The notes: generated by a model from the sequence alone, not told the origin. Positions 8,287 to 15,938 are shown, counted from the first letter of the stretch. The stretch: DNA of 64,000 nucleotides from Caproiciproducens galactitolivorans (GCF_004768785.1 NZ_SRMQ01000001.1:470985-534984), one strand, 5' to 3'. Program-made: numbers and translations.

Positions 8287-8425
8287 TAAGTGTTGGCATT
8301 CCTTGGATACATACTTGGTGGATATAAATAGATTTCTTTCAAATAGGCTTAACAAGTAATAATAAATATGAGCAGCCAGGTAAGGATTGTCCTTGGCATC
8401 TGTCCATATTTCCCCGTACACGGCA

Positions 8426-8465
8426 TTAAGCCCCATAGGTCACAAAGTGTACCTATGGGGCTTAA
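8426..8465. repeat. Perfect 15-bp inverted repeat after the ureohydrolase gene
   Basis: Arms TTAAGCCCCATAGGT (8426-8440) and ACCTATGGGGCTTAA (8451-8465) enclose a 10-base loop. It lies 34 bases past the minus-strand stop at 8499, where a terminator is expected, but neither side has a run of T. It may be a transcript end stabiliser or a weak terminator. Confidence 0.7.
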
Positions 8466-8498
8466 CCCTTCGGTTTCCGGGATTTTTTCGTTATATGC

Positions 8499-9332
8499 CT
8501 ACAATTTTACAGATAAATTATGTTCACGGCGATGAACCTTTGGCAATTTCGGATTATCGCTCTGCTTTGCGGAATCCGGGCCGGGGAGATGCCGTTTCCA
8601 CAATTGCAGCAGTTCGTGATTTGCCTGATTGTTTTTCTGGTTTGCCGTGTTTGAAACAAACAGGTTTCCATAGATTGCAGGGAATTCCCCACAGACGTCC
8701 ATTCCTACCACACTGTGGCTTTCGGCAACCGCGCAGAAAGCCTCCGAAAACTGGTGGAGCTCCATGATACCCTGATTCCAGTTTGTCCATGCTGCGTTTT
8801 TGCTGAATACGTCCTTATCAACAGAGAAGTAGACCGGATAAAGAATGGCCTGTTCCAGTTCTCTAACCCAATTTGTGCCCCCGGAAATCGTGCCTCCGGG
8901 GAAAAGCGTTATCTTCTTTGAATTTGGCAGTTCAGCCAATTCGGCGTCGTTCACGCCCACCAAAACGATCTGTTTCAGATGTGGCAGATGTTCCGCAGCC
9001 TGCCGTAACCAGTTTCCGCAGGAAAGAAGGTTGCCGAAGGCAGGGCGCTTCATGTCGCTGTGATGGTCGCACAAAACAAGTGCAAAATCTTCCCGGATCT
9101 TTTCCGCCAGAAAAAAAGTTATATAGTGGTAGTTCCCGGAACCGAGAAAGGCAAGTACCGGCCGGCCTATGTCTTTGATACGCTCGCGCAATTGATTTCG
9201 CGCTTGCGGATCGCAATATGTACAGACTCCGGGCATATGTTTTTTATGAATCCATCGGCATTTTTCCCGGCTGTAGAAATTTTGCGTCCGATAGACCCCG
9301 TCGAAGTCAAACAGCAATATGGTGCTTTCCAT
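8499..9332 (-). CDS. Arginase/agmatinase-family (ureohydrolase) protein
   Basis: 277 residues with the metal-binding pattern of the ureohydrolase fold: a His in FLGSGNYHYIT, an Asp-His-His-x-Asp cluster (LCDHHSDMKRP), the SVDKDVF Asp pair and a late VVGMDVCGEF glutamate region. These bind the two manganese ions that hydrolyse guanidino groups. The N-terminus (LLFDFDGVYRTQ, then a CTYC pair) differs from true arginases, so the substrate is unknown. No arginine or polyamine genes are nearby. GGAGG stands 11 bases before ATG 9332. A terminator-like hairpin at 9359-9400 separates it from a dead Hsp20 gene upstream; its own promoter is not obvious. Confidence 0.75.
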   Translation of the reverse strand: MESTILLFDFDGVYRTQNFYSREKCRWIHKKHMPGVCTYCDPQARNQLRERIKDIGRPVLAFLGSGNYHYITFFLAEKIREDFALVLCDHHSDMKRPAFGNLLSCGNWLRQAAEHLPHLKQIVLVGVNDAELAELPNSKKITLFPGGTISGGTNWVRELEQAILYPVYFSVDKDVFSKNAAWTNWNQGIMELHQFSEAFCAVAESHSVVGMDVCGEFPAIYGNLFVSNTANQKNNQANHELLQLWKRHLPGPDSAKQSDNPKLPKVHRREHNLSVKL

Positions 9333-9347
9333 TCCTGATCAGGCCTC

Positions 9348-9400
9348 CAAACAAAAGCGCCGGGAAGCATATCGGAGGGACCGACGATATGCTTCCCGGC
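9348..9400 (-). terminator. Strong hairpin, probable terminator of the dead Hsp20 gene
   Basis: Perfect 16-bp arms, GCCGGGAAGCATATCG (9359-9374) and its complement (9385-9400), surround a 10-base loop. On the minus strand the hairpin is followed by GCTTTTGTTTGG, a fair U-rich tail. It lies just before the ribosome site of the ureohydrolase gene. Confidence 0.6.
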
Positions 9401-9659
9401 ATTGCGGTGTAATTTGACCAATGTTTGCATTGAACATGTGGGTCGGCCGAAACTTCCTTCGGATATCCCGGACGAAAAGTCCCCACCAGCCCGTCCTATA
9501 ACCAATTGGATATCCCTGTACAAAACACCCGGCATTTCGGCCTTGAAGATGATTCCATGTTGGGCTAACTGCAACATGCCCTCGAAAAGTTCTCGTGTGA
9601 AAGGGCTATCCGAAAGCAGAACAGTTGCTTCCCATTACATCGGGTTTCAAAGCAATCAT
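9401..9659 (-). pseudogene. Frameshifted, truncated Hsp20/alpha-crystallin heat-shock gene
   Basis: An ATG at 9659 with AAGGAG nine bases upstream begins MIALKPDVMGSNCSAFG and runs into a TAG. In a neighbouring frame the sequence continues as SDSPFTRELFEGM, then IIFKAEMPGVLYRDIQLVI and SEGSFG. That order matches small heat-shock proteins: an N-terminal F-rich helix, then the A-[DE]-[LM]-PGV...DI strand of the alpha-crystallin domain, then the E-x-S-[FY]-G strand. The C-terminal third is missing and the reading runs into a terminator hairpin. The promoter and a CIRCE-type operator upstream are intact, which supports the heat-shock identity. Codon usage of the shifted frame looks like real coding DNA. 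The identity is by eye only. Confidence 0.5.
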
Positions 9660-9702
9660 AGGCAACAACTCCTTGCTTTCTATTTGATTATATATCCAGA
9701 GG

Positions 9703-9729
9703 ATAGCACTCACAGCCCACAAGTGCTAA
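9703..9729. promoter_or_regulatory. CIRCE-like operator (HrcA site) of the Hsp20 remnant
   Basis: Plus strand ATAGCACTC, nine bases, AAGTGCTAA: two mismatches to the CIRCE consensus TTAGCACTC-N9-GAGTGCTAA. It sits just downstream of a minus-strand sigma-A promoter and before the Hsp20 remnant, the classic place for HrcA repression. Confidence 0.7.
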
Positions 9730-9742
9730 CCTTCTATTATTT

Positions 9743-9771
9743 TATATAGCACTGCTTTTTAAAAATGTCAA
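9743..9771 (-). promoter_or_regulatory. Sigma-A promoter facing the Hsp20 remnant
   Basis: On the minus strand TTGACA (9771-9766), 17 bases and TATATA (9748-9743). The CIRCE-like element begins 13 bases further on. The promoter looks fully functional although the gene it served is broken. Confidence 0.75.
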
Positions 9772-9919
9772 TACCTTTTTTCATGGAGTTGTTTCAGAAA
9801 AATTTTGCCTGCAAATCATTTTTATAAATTGTATTGAAGAAATCGTGAGTTTTTAAGAGGTTTATTGGGATAATTTAACATAATAGCTCTATTTCAAGAA
9901 TATTAGCCAAATTTCAATA

Positions 9920-9948
9920 TTGCCAACGGCAAAATATCAGGTTAACAT
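9920..9948 (+). promoter_or_regulatory. Candidate promoter of the GH130 operon
   Basis: TTGCCA (9920-9925), 17 bases and TAACAT (9943-9948) lie eight bases before a CIRCE-like element. This geometry is close to that of groESL in this window (six bases). The hexamers are only moderate. No better promoter is seen between here and the operon start at 10180. Confidence 0.5.
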
Positions 9949-9955
9949 AATTATA

Positions 9956-9982
9956 TTAGCACTCAGTAATATCGAGTGCCAA
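9956..9982. promoter_or_regulatory. CIRCE-like operator upstream of the GH130 operon
   Basis: TTAGCACTC, nine bases (AGTAATATC), GAGTGCCAA: one mismatch to the CIRCE consensus. It is a better match than the one at 9703 and nearly as good as the groESL copy at 61482. It implies HrcA-type control of the transcript entering the glycan operon. Confidence 0.8.
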
Positions 9983-10086
9983 GTGAGAATGGCTTATGCT
10001 TTGCTAACGTATAAATTAAAGGAAAGTCGGATTGATAAAGAAAAAGCGGCACTTCAAACAAACACCTTAATGAAGCGATCCAGAAC

Positions 10087-10137
10087 ACCGGGTTTTACAG
10101 TTGCTGTATGAAGTGACCGTAAGGCCCGGTAATTTTT
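10087..10137 (+). terminator. Leader terminator or attenuator before the GH130 operon
   Basis: ACCGGGTTTTAC (10087-10098) pairs with GTAAGGCCCGGT (10119-10130), 12 bp with two G-U pairs, around a 20-base loop, then AATTTTT. It lies between the CIRCE promoter and the first gene, with no promoter after it. Either the operon is attenuated here or the hairpin ends a short leader or vanished gene and the operon relies on read-through. Confidence 0.55.
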
Positions 10138-10179
10138 AACCATTCGTACAGAAGCCTAGACGAAGGAAAGGAGAATGAA

Positions 10180-11148
10180 ATGAACCATTTTGAAACGCGG
10201 CTGAGGGCCGGACACAATACTTACAAAGAACTTTTCCGGCGCTATCCCTTTAACCCGATCCTTACGGCCAAGGACTGGCCCTATCCGGTGAACGTAGTGC
10301 TCAACCCGGCGGCAACGATGTTCAACGGAAAGGTGCTGCTGCTTGCCCGCGTGGAGGATCGACGCGGGTTCTCCCATTTGACGAAAGCGGTTAGTGACGA
10401 CGGCGTCAGCAATTGGATTATTGACAAGTCTCCTACCATGGCACCGGACCCGGATCATCCGGAAGAAGCCTGGGGCATTGAAGACCCACGCATTACCTAC
10501 ATACCAGAGCTGAAAAAATATGCCATTGTCTACACGGCCTATTCGAAATCCGGCGCAGTTGTGAGCATGGCAATGACGGAGGATTTCGAACACTTCGAGC
10601 GGCTGGGTGCGATCATGCCGCCGGAGGATAAGGACGCGACGATTTTTCCGCGCCGATTCGGAAATCGCTGGATGCTGATCCACCGACCGATCGAGCGCGG
10701 TGCGAACATCTGGATTTCCTGCTCTGAAAACCTCCGGTATTGGGGCGACCATAATATTCTGATCAATTCCCGCGGAGGAAGCTGGTGGGATGGCTGGAAG
10801 GTGGGCGTCTGCGCACAGCCCCTCGAAACTCCGGAGGGCTGGCTGCTCATGTACCATGGCGTCCGGCAGACAGCTTCCGGTGCGGTTTACCGCTTGGGCC
10901 TTGCACTACTGGACCGGGACGATCCGCTGAAGGTGCTCCACCGCAGCGACGAATGGATTTTCGGTCCGCAGGAGGTTTACGAAAAGGAAGGCGACGTGCA
11001 GGATGTTGTCTTCCCCTGCGGCTGGGTGTTGGACAAGGAAACCGGCAAGATCAAGATGTACTACGGCGCTGCGGATACCTGCATCGCGCTGGCGACCGCA
11101 TCTTTGGACGAGGTGCTCGACTATATCCTCAGTTGCCCGGTGCCTTAG
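10180..11148 (+). CDS. GH130-family glycoside phosphorylase
   Basis: 322 residues matching family GH130, enzymes that reversibly phosphorolyse beta-mannosides such as mannosyl-N-acetylglucosamine, mannosyl-glucose or beta-1,2-mannooligosaccharides to mannose 1-phosphate. Visible family marks are LNPAATMFNGKVLLLARVED (41-60), and WGIEDPRITY (98-107), whose Asp102 corresponds to the general acid. The substrate cannot be read from sequence. AAAGGAG stands six bases before ATG 10180. It opens a four-gene operon with a sugar nucleotidyltransferase and a GT4 enzyme, so it may work in synthesis or recycling of a mannose-containing glycan rather than dietary mannan use, since no transporter is nearby. 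Confidence 0.85.
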   Translation: MNHFETRLRAGHNTYKELFRRYPFNPILTAKDWPYPVNVVLNPAATMFNGKVLLLARVEDRRGFSHLTKAVSDDGVSNWIIDKSPTMAPDPDHPEEAWGIEDPRITYIPELKKYAIVYTAYSKSGAVVSMAMTEDFEHFERLGAIMPPEDKDATIFPRRFGNRWMLIHRPIERGANIWISCSENLRYWGDHNILINSRGGSWWDGWKVGVCAQPLETPEGWLLMYHGVRQTASGAVYRLGLALLDRDDPLKVLHRSDEWIFGPQEVYEKEGDVQDVVFPCGWVLDKETGKIKMYYGAADTCIALATASLDEVLDYILSCPVP

Positions 11149-11198
11149 CGGCCTCGCATGATCGAATTAATTAGTGGGACGTAAAAGGAGGAATACTT

Positions 11199-12251
11199 AT
11201 GAAAGCACTATTTCTGGTGGGCGGCCTGGGAACACGGCTTCGCCCCTTGACCGACCGGATGCCGAAACCGATGGTGCCGGTGATGGGCAAACCACTACTG
11301 GAGCGGAACATGGAAGCTCTGAAGCTGCACGGGATACGTGAAATCGTGCTGAGCACCTGTTATCGGCCGGAGGTTATCGAACAGTATTTTGGCAACGGGT
11401 CGGATTTCGGTTTGAAAATCCGCTATGTCTGTGAAGAGTCCCCGCTCGGGACGGGCGGCGCGATCAAAAACTGTGAGCAATATTTTGATGATACGTTCCT
11501 GGTGTTTAACGCCGACATCCTTAGCAACATCAATTATAGCGAAATGCTCCGCTACCATAAGCGGAAGAAAGCGGACGTTACAATCGCGGTAACACAGGTT
11601 GAAAATCCCTCCGCCTATGGAGTGATCGAATATGACGAGGACGGATATGCTTATCTGTTCAAGGAAAAGCCGGCCCCGCATGAGGTCGTTTCCCATTTCA
11701 TCAACGCGGGCGTTTACGTCTTTGAACCCTCGGTGCTCTGGAAGATTGCTTCCGGAAGGCCGGTTTCGGTCGAGCGGGAGGTCTTTCCGAAGCTGCTCGA
11801 GCAGGGGCGGAAGATCGCCGTTTACAAGGGCTGCAATTACTGGCTGGATATTGGAACGCCTGAAAAATACATCCAGGCCCACCGGGACGGCTTCGAAGGA
11901 CGGCTGCACCTGCCGGAGATCAATTTCCATGAGCGCGCCGTGTACAGCGCCTCAGACCCCCATATCAGCGGAACGGCCGTGCTGCGGGGCCCGGTCTGCC
12001 TTGGTCGCAACGTGCGCATTGAAGCCGGAGCGGCCGTTGGCCCCAACGTGGTAATTGGGGACAACGGCCAAATCGGGAAAAAATGTAAAGTTGCCAATAG
12101 CATTCTATGGAACAACGTGGTTCTGGAGGACGGAGCCGAACTGTCGGAATGCATTGTGACCGATGGGAGCACCGTGGAAGGCGCGTCGAAGCTTAAGCAT
12201 TCTATCTACACGCCCGATATGATTAAATCGGCCAAACACCTGGCTGTCTGA
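11199..12251 (+). CDS. Sugar-1-phosphate nucleotidyltransferase (mannose-1-P guanylyltransferase-like)
   Basis: 350 residues. The Rossmann-like nucleotidyltransferase domain begins with GGLGTRLRPLTDRMPKPM, the pyrophosphorylase signature, and contains FNADILS and FINAGVYVF. A C-terminal left-handed beta-helix with hexapeptide repeats (about 250-345) follows. This layout is that of GDP-mannose pyrophosphorylase-like and glucose-1-phosphate nucleotidyltransferases. With GH130 releasing mannose 1-phosphate upstream and a GT4 enzyme downstream, making GDP-mannose is the best guess, but base and sugar specificity are not visible. GGAGG precedes ATG 11199 with good spacing. Confidence 0.85.
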   Translation: MKALFLVGGLGTRLRPLTDRMPKPMVPVMGKPLLERNMEALKLHGIREIVLSTCYRPEVIEQYFGNGSDFGLKIRYVCEESPLGTGGAIKNCEQYFDDTFLVFNADILSNINYSEMLRYHKRKKADVTIAVTQVENPSAYGVIEYDEDGYAYLFKEKPAPHEVVSHFINAGVYVFEPSVLWKIASGRPVSVEREVFPKLLEQGRKIAVYKGCNYWLDIGTPEKYIQAHRDGFEGRLHLPEINFHERAVYSASDPHISGTAVLRGPVCLGRNVRIEAGAAVGPNVVIGDNGQIGKKCKVANSILWNNVVLEDGAELSECIVTDGSTVEGASKLKHSIYTPDMIKSAKHLAV

Positions 12252-12279
12252 TGATTCGGCCGAGAACGGAGGAATGAAT

Positions 12280-13476
12280 TTGGAATCGAAGGAAAAACGT
12301 TTACATATTGCCTTTTTAAGCACCTATCCGCCGCGCGAATGCGGCATTGCCACCTTTACGCAGGATCTTGTTCGGGAGTTGAAAAAGAAAGATAATCTGA
12401 AAACCAGCGTTATTGCAATCAGCGACGGGAAGTATTCCTATGACGGCGATGTGTTGTTCGACTTTCCGCAGCAGAACTGCACAAGCTACCTGAAAGCTGC
12501 GGAGCGGATCAATGCCTCCGACATTGATTTCCTCGTCGTGGAGCACGAATACGGTATCTACGGCGGCAACTGGGGGGATTATCTGCTGGAACTGGCCAAA
12601 CGGGTGAAAAAACCAATCATCTCCACCTTGCATACCATCCTGCCTGACCCGAGCGAGAAACAGCGGGAGGTTTTGCGGGAGCTATGCCGCAGGAGCAAAA
12701 AGGTTGTGACGATGGCGTCCAACTCGTGCAGGATTCTCGAGGAAGCCTATGGGGTTGATTCCTCCAAGATTGTGATGATTCCTCACGGCGTTCCCTCCTT
12801 TGACCTGCCGCCGAGAGAGGCGCTGAAAAAGGAACTGCATCTGGAAGGCCGTACGGTCATCAGCACTTTCGGACTGATCAGTCCCGGCAAGGGTTTGGAA
12901 TACGGCATTGAAGCAATCGCCCAGGTTGTGCAAAAGCATCCCGATGTGCTGTACTTCATTCTGGGTCAGACCCATCCTGTCGTGCGCAAGCAGTACGGTG
13001 AATCCTACCGCGAGAGTCTGGAAAAGAAGGTTCGGGAATTTGGGCTGGAAAACAACGTCCGGTTTGTGAACAAATATCTGACGAAGGAGGAAATCGTCCG
13101 GGGGCTGCAGCTTTCTGACATCTATATGACGCCGTACCTTAACCGCGATCAGGCGGTCAGCGGAACCCTCGCCTATGCGGCGGGATACGGCAGGGTGATC
13201 GTTTCCACGCCCTACCTCTACGCGGAGGAAATGCTTGCGGACGGCCGCGGCCTACTTGCTGATTTTAAGGACTCCCGGTCACTTGGCGAGGCTATCAATC
13301 TTCTGATCGAACATCCTGAAAAACGGAAGGAGATGGAGGCAAAGACCCTGTGCTTCGGTAAAACAATGCGCTGGGATGCCGTTGCGGATCGTTACGCCAC
13401 AACCTTCCGTCAGACGCGCCAAGAAGCTTGCGAAAGGAGCGAGGCTGAGCATGAAAGACTTAAGATTGCCGAATGA
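12280..13476 (+). CDS. GT4-family glycosyltransferase
   Basis: About 398 residues with the GT-B fold. The N-terminal domain opens with HIAFLSTYPPRECGIATF, the loop found in many GT4 enzymes; the C-terminal nucleotide-sugar domain has STFGLISPGKGLEYGIEA and the acceptor/donor region SGTLAYAAGYGRVIVSTPY. It would transfer a sugar, plausibly mannose from GDP-mannose, in the cytoplasm. GGAGG touches an ATG at 12274, too close for use, while TTG 12280 has seven-base spacing, so I choose TTG. It overlaps the next gene by 26 bases, implying coupled translation. Confidence 0.85.
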   Translation: MESKEKRLHIAFLSTYPPRECGIATFTQDLVRELKKKDNLKTSVIAISDGKYSYDGDVLFDFPQQNCTSYLKAAERINASDIDFLVVEHEYGIYGGNWGDYLLELAKRVKKPIISTLHTILPDPSEKQREVLRELCRRSKKVVTMASNSCRILEEAYGVDSSKIVMIPHGVPSFDLPPREALKKELHLEGRTVISTFGLISPGKGLEYGIEAIAQVVQKHPDVLYFILGQTHPVVRKQYGESYRESLEKKVREFGLENNVRFVNKYLTKEEIVRGLQLSDIYMTPYLNRDQAVSGTLAYAAGYGRVIVSTPYLYAEEMLADGRGLLADFKDSRSLGEAINLLIEHPEKRKEMEAKTLCFGKTMRWDAVADRYATTFRQTRQEACERSEAEHERLKIAE

Positions 13477-14470
13477 CGCCTATATCTTCCGCATGACCGA
13501 CGACACCGGCATGTTTCAGCATGCAAAACGTTCCGTACCCGATCCGTGCGAGGGCTACACCACCGACGACAACGCGCGGGCGCTCATCATGGCTTCGTTG
13601 CTCTACGAGCTGACAAAGAAACAGAAATATCTGGAACTGGCGGTCCGCTATCTCGGCTTCCTGCTCTATGCCAAAAACGGAGCATGGTTCCGCAACTTTA
13701 TGGATTATGACCGCCGCTTTTCAGAGGAAAAAGGCTCGCAGGACTGCTTTGGGCGCTGCATGTGGGCGCTGGGCTTCACGACGTCCCGATCCGACCTGCC
13801 GGAAGAAATTCGCGGTGTGGCGGATGACCTTTTGCGCCAGACGGTATCCGGTTGCAACGAGCTTACATATCTTAGGTCGAAAGCCTACGCTGTGATCGGA
13901 TTGAATTACTGGAAAGACAGCGGTTCCCGCGAACTCGTGATCCGTCTTGCCTCCGAAATCAGCGATGCCTATGAGCACTGTGCTGCTCCGAACTGGAAAT
14001 GGTTTGAGGATAAAATCACATACTGCAATTCCATCCTGCCATGGGCGATGCTGATTGCATATGAAACAACAGGGGAAAAAAGGTATCGCGAAATCGGCTT
14101 TGAAAGTCTCGACTTTCTTCTGGAGAAAACCTTTGTCGGAGATATCTTTCGTCCGGTGGGCTGCAAAGGCTGGTTCCTGAAAGGGCAGCAGCCGGCTGAA
14201 TACGACCAGCAGCCGGTAGAGGCATGCGAAACGCTTCTCGTCTGCCTGAAAGCCCATGAGTTGACCGATGAGTCACGCTACCTGGATCGAGCCAGGCAGT
14301 GCCTTGGCTGGTACACCGGGCAAAACATCCGGAAGGTTTCCCTCATTGATCCGGACACGGGCGGCTGCAGGGACGGTATTACCGCCGGAGAGCCAAATCA
14401 GAACGAGGGCGCGGAAAGCCTTGTTTCATGGATAATTGCATCGCTTACGTGGCTGATTCATTTGGGATAG
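13451..14470 (+). CDS. Predicted alpha-helical barrel protein of the glycan operon
   Basis: 339 residues, not assigned to a named family. Repeated helical segments with aromatic and acidic motifs (CEGYTTDDNARALI, QDCFGRCMWALGF, LTYLRSKAYAVIGL) suggest an (alpha/alpha)6 six-hairpin fold, the scaffold of many glycosidases and epimerases. I take the acid-rich TTDDNAR as a possible active site. No signal peptide is seen, so it is cytoplasmic. ATG 13451 is preferred because AAAGGAG lies 11 bases upstream and the conserved-looking part starts there; the frame is open from 13376. It overlaps the GT4 gene and ends the operon. Trimming or remodelling the product of the GT4 enzyme is a guess. Confidence 0.6.
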   Translation: MKDLRLPNDAYIFRMTDDTGMFQHAKRSVPDPCEGYTTDDNARALIMASLLYELTKKQKYLELAVRYLGFLLYAKNGAWFRNFMDYDRRFSEEKGSQDCFGRCMWALGFTTSRSDLPEEIRGVADDLLRQTVSGCNELTYLRSKAYAVIGLNYWKDSGSRELVIRLASEISDAYEHCAAPNWKWFEDKITYCNSILPWAMLIAYETTGEKRYREIGFESLDFLLEKTFVGDIFRPVGCKGWFLKGQQPAEYDQQPVEACETLLVCLKAHELTDESRYLDRARQCLGWYTGQNIRKVSLIDPDTGGCRDGITAGEPNQNEGAESLVSWIIASLTWLIHLG

Positions 14471-14594
14471 GAAAACTAGAAAACTCAATAGCAATCAATA
14501 ACGCCAATGAAAAATGAAGCGTAAAAAAGGCTGCAACTATTGAACTGGTTCAAGCAAATAGACACAAAAATCGTAGAATAGCAATGGATTTAAG

Positions 14595-14639
14595 CCGTCT
14601 GGCTCTATTTTTTCAAAGGAGTCAGGCGGTTTTCGTTTA
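14595..14639 (+). terminator. Terminator of the GH130 operon
   Basis: CCGTCTGGCTC (14595-14605) pairs with GAGTCAGGCGG (14619-14629) using G-U pairs, followed by TTTTCGTTT. Confidence 0.75.
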
Positions 14640-14744
14640 AAACGTGCGCAGGGTATTCACGACCAGTTAATAATTATCGTGTAGAATAAAAAAATAGCGA
14701 ATACATTCGAAAAATAGTACGAAAGCAAGAAGGAGTGTCTTATT

Positions 14745-15320
14745 ATGCAAGAGATCATTTTAAATGCGATGGAAAGAAGCGAAAGCACAAAGAAAGTGAG
14801 GAGTGCCGGTTTTGTCCCGGGTGTTCTTAATGGACCGGGGGCCGTTTCCACCCCAGTAAAGTTTGAATATTCCGCGATGAACAAAATAATCGCGAAACAT
14901 GGGGCAAACGCGAAATTGTGGGTTGCGTTCGGGGACAAAAAAGAATTTGGTTTTATTAAGGAAGTACAAAAACACCCCGTAGACAATAAAATTCTGCATG
15001 TTTCCGTTCAACTGGCCGAGAAGGATCAAAATGTTCGAATGATTTTGCCGATTCATTTCAATGGCCAATCGGAATTGGAAAGCAGATTATTACAGTTACA
15101 GGTTCTTAAACCGGAAGTTGAGGTGGAAGGAAAGACTGCGCTGATACCGAACGAGGTAGCCGCGGATATCTCAAAGAAAAATTCCGGAGAAAATGTCACC
15201 GGCGTTGATTTCAACCTGCCCGCAGAGGTTAAAATACTCGATCCGGAAGATGAAGTTTATGCGGTTATTAAGACCGACAAAAGAAAATTATCAGGGAACA
15301 ATGAGAATGAAGCGGGCTAA
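14745..15320 (+). CDS. rplY: Ribosomal protein L25/general stress protein Ctc
   Basis: 191 residues of the L25/TL5/CTC family, which binds 5S rRNA in the 50S subunit. The N-terminal L25 beta barrel (about 1-90) is followed by the C-terminal TL5-type domain (about 95-180, ending in LPAEVKILDPEDEVYAVIK), so it is the long form associated with stress in Firmicutes. AGGAGTG precedes ATG 14745. It is a single-gene unit ending at a terminator at 15426. Confidence 0.88.
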   Translation: MQEIILNAMERSESTKKVRSAGFVPGVLNGPGAVSTPVKFEYSAMNKIIAKHGANAKLWVAFGDKKEFGFIKEVQKHPVDNKILHVSVQLAEKDQNVRMILPIHFNGQSELESRLLQLQVLKPEVEVEGKTALIPNEVAADISKKNSGENVTGVDFNLPAEVKILDPEDEVYAVIKTDKRKLSGNNENEAG

Positions 15321-15425
15321 TGCCGGCTTCTCCATAGAAGAGCCCAAGCTTTGCGATTTCCAGTTCTTATTCCAGCATAGCCATTGGGATTTCTCCAAAA
15401 TCAAAAATCCAAGAATAAAACTCAG

Positions 15426-15464
15426 CCATGAAAAAGCCGCCCTTGACGGACGGCTTTTTCATGG
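15426..15464. terminator. Symmetric terminator after rplY
   Basis: Perfect 14-bp inverted repeat CCATGAAAAAGCCG / CGGCTTTTTCATGG around an 11-base loop. The T5 and A5 runs are inside the stem, so it can act in both directions, ending rplY and anything from the right. Confidence 0.7.
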
Positions 15465-15646
15465 AAATTAAGCAATATTTCAAAAAAGGTTCTTGTAATC
15501 GATTGAATTATATTTATTATATCCCTTTTTCTGTTTGGTTGGTGATTTATGGCAATAATACGATAATTTAATAAAAAATTAATGAAGGAAATATAGATTT
15601 GCAATATTTCCGACCGTTGCAGGAAAAAACGGGATTTGCTGGAAAT

Positions 15647-15880
15647 TTACATGGATTGGCATTGCGTCGCGCATTTATCACATTCTTCCGCACATTTGAT
15701 ACAATGTTCATCCTTAAACAGTTCACATTCGTTGCCGCATCCCTAAAGCACACAGCCTGCACAGACCATGGCATATGGCAGGAATCCATAGCCATGAATG
15801 AAGCTGATTCCCTGCAGATGCATGCACATTCGTAAAGCTTAGAAATTTTTTGCGTTCCGCAACATCCGGTTCAAGCATAA
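15647..15880 (-). pseudogene. Decayed DUF326 four-helix-bundle copper-binding protein
   Basis: Two minus-strand frames together spell the Cys-rich pattern of DUF326/Csp-type copper storage proteins: KLYECACICRESASFM, then AMVCAGC, then GCGNECELFKDEHC and IKCAEECDKCATQCQSM with a stop at 15647. A frameshift lies near the MDSC segment, an in-frame TAG follows AMVCAGCVL, and the N-terminal helix is missing. The Cys spacing is typical of this family, which binds Cu(I) in the bundle core. I see no intact start. Confidence 0.6.
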
Positions 15881-15938
15881 ATTATGAATGAATTTTAACT
15901 TTAGAATTAAATTTTGAGTTAGTCGTGATACACATATA

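Noticed and set aside
9167..9577. 136-residue minus-strand frame with GPSDMLPG, resembling the APSDMMDG motif of porphobilinogen synthase
   Set aside because: That segment is translated from the palindromic terminator at 9359-9400, the rest does not match the family, and the frame runs through the ureohydrolase start. The 5' part is better read as an Hsp20 remnant.
9402..9749. Plus-strand 115-residue frame across the CIRCE region
   Set aside because: It reads through a promoter and operator on the other strand and has no ribosome site.
9989..10111. Leader ORF of 40 residues after the CIRCE-like site
   Set aside because: No ribosome site at proper distance and no recognisable protein. Kept only as part of the leader description.
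14640..14744. Promoter of rplY
   Set aside because: TTCACG and TGTAGAAT are present but spacing and match are too poor to list.
15599..15835. Plus-strand 78-residue frame opposite the DUF326 remnant
   Set aside because: The opposite strand shows the clear Cys pattern, so this is a shadow.
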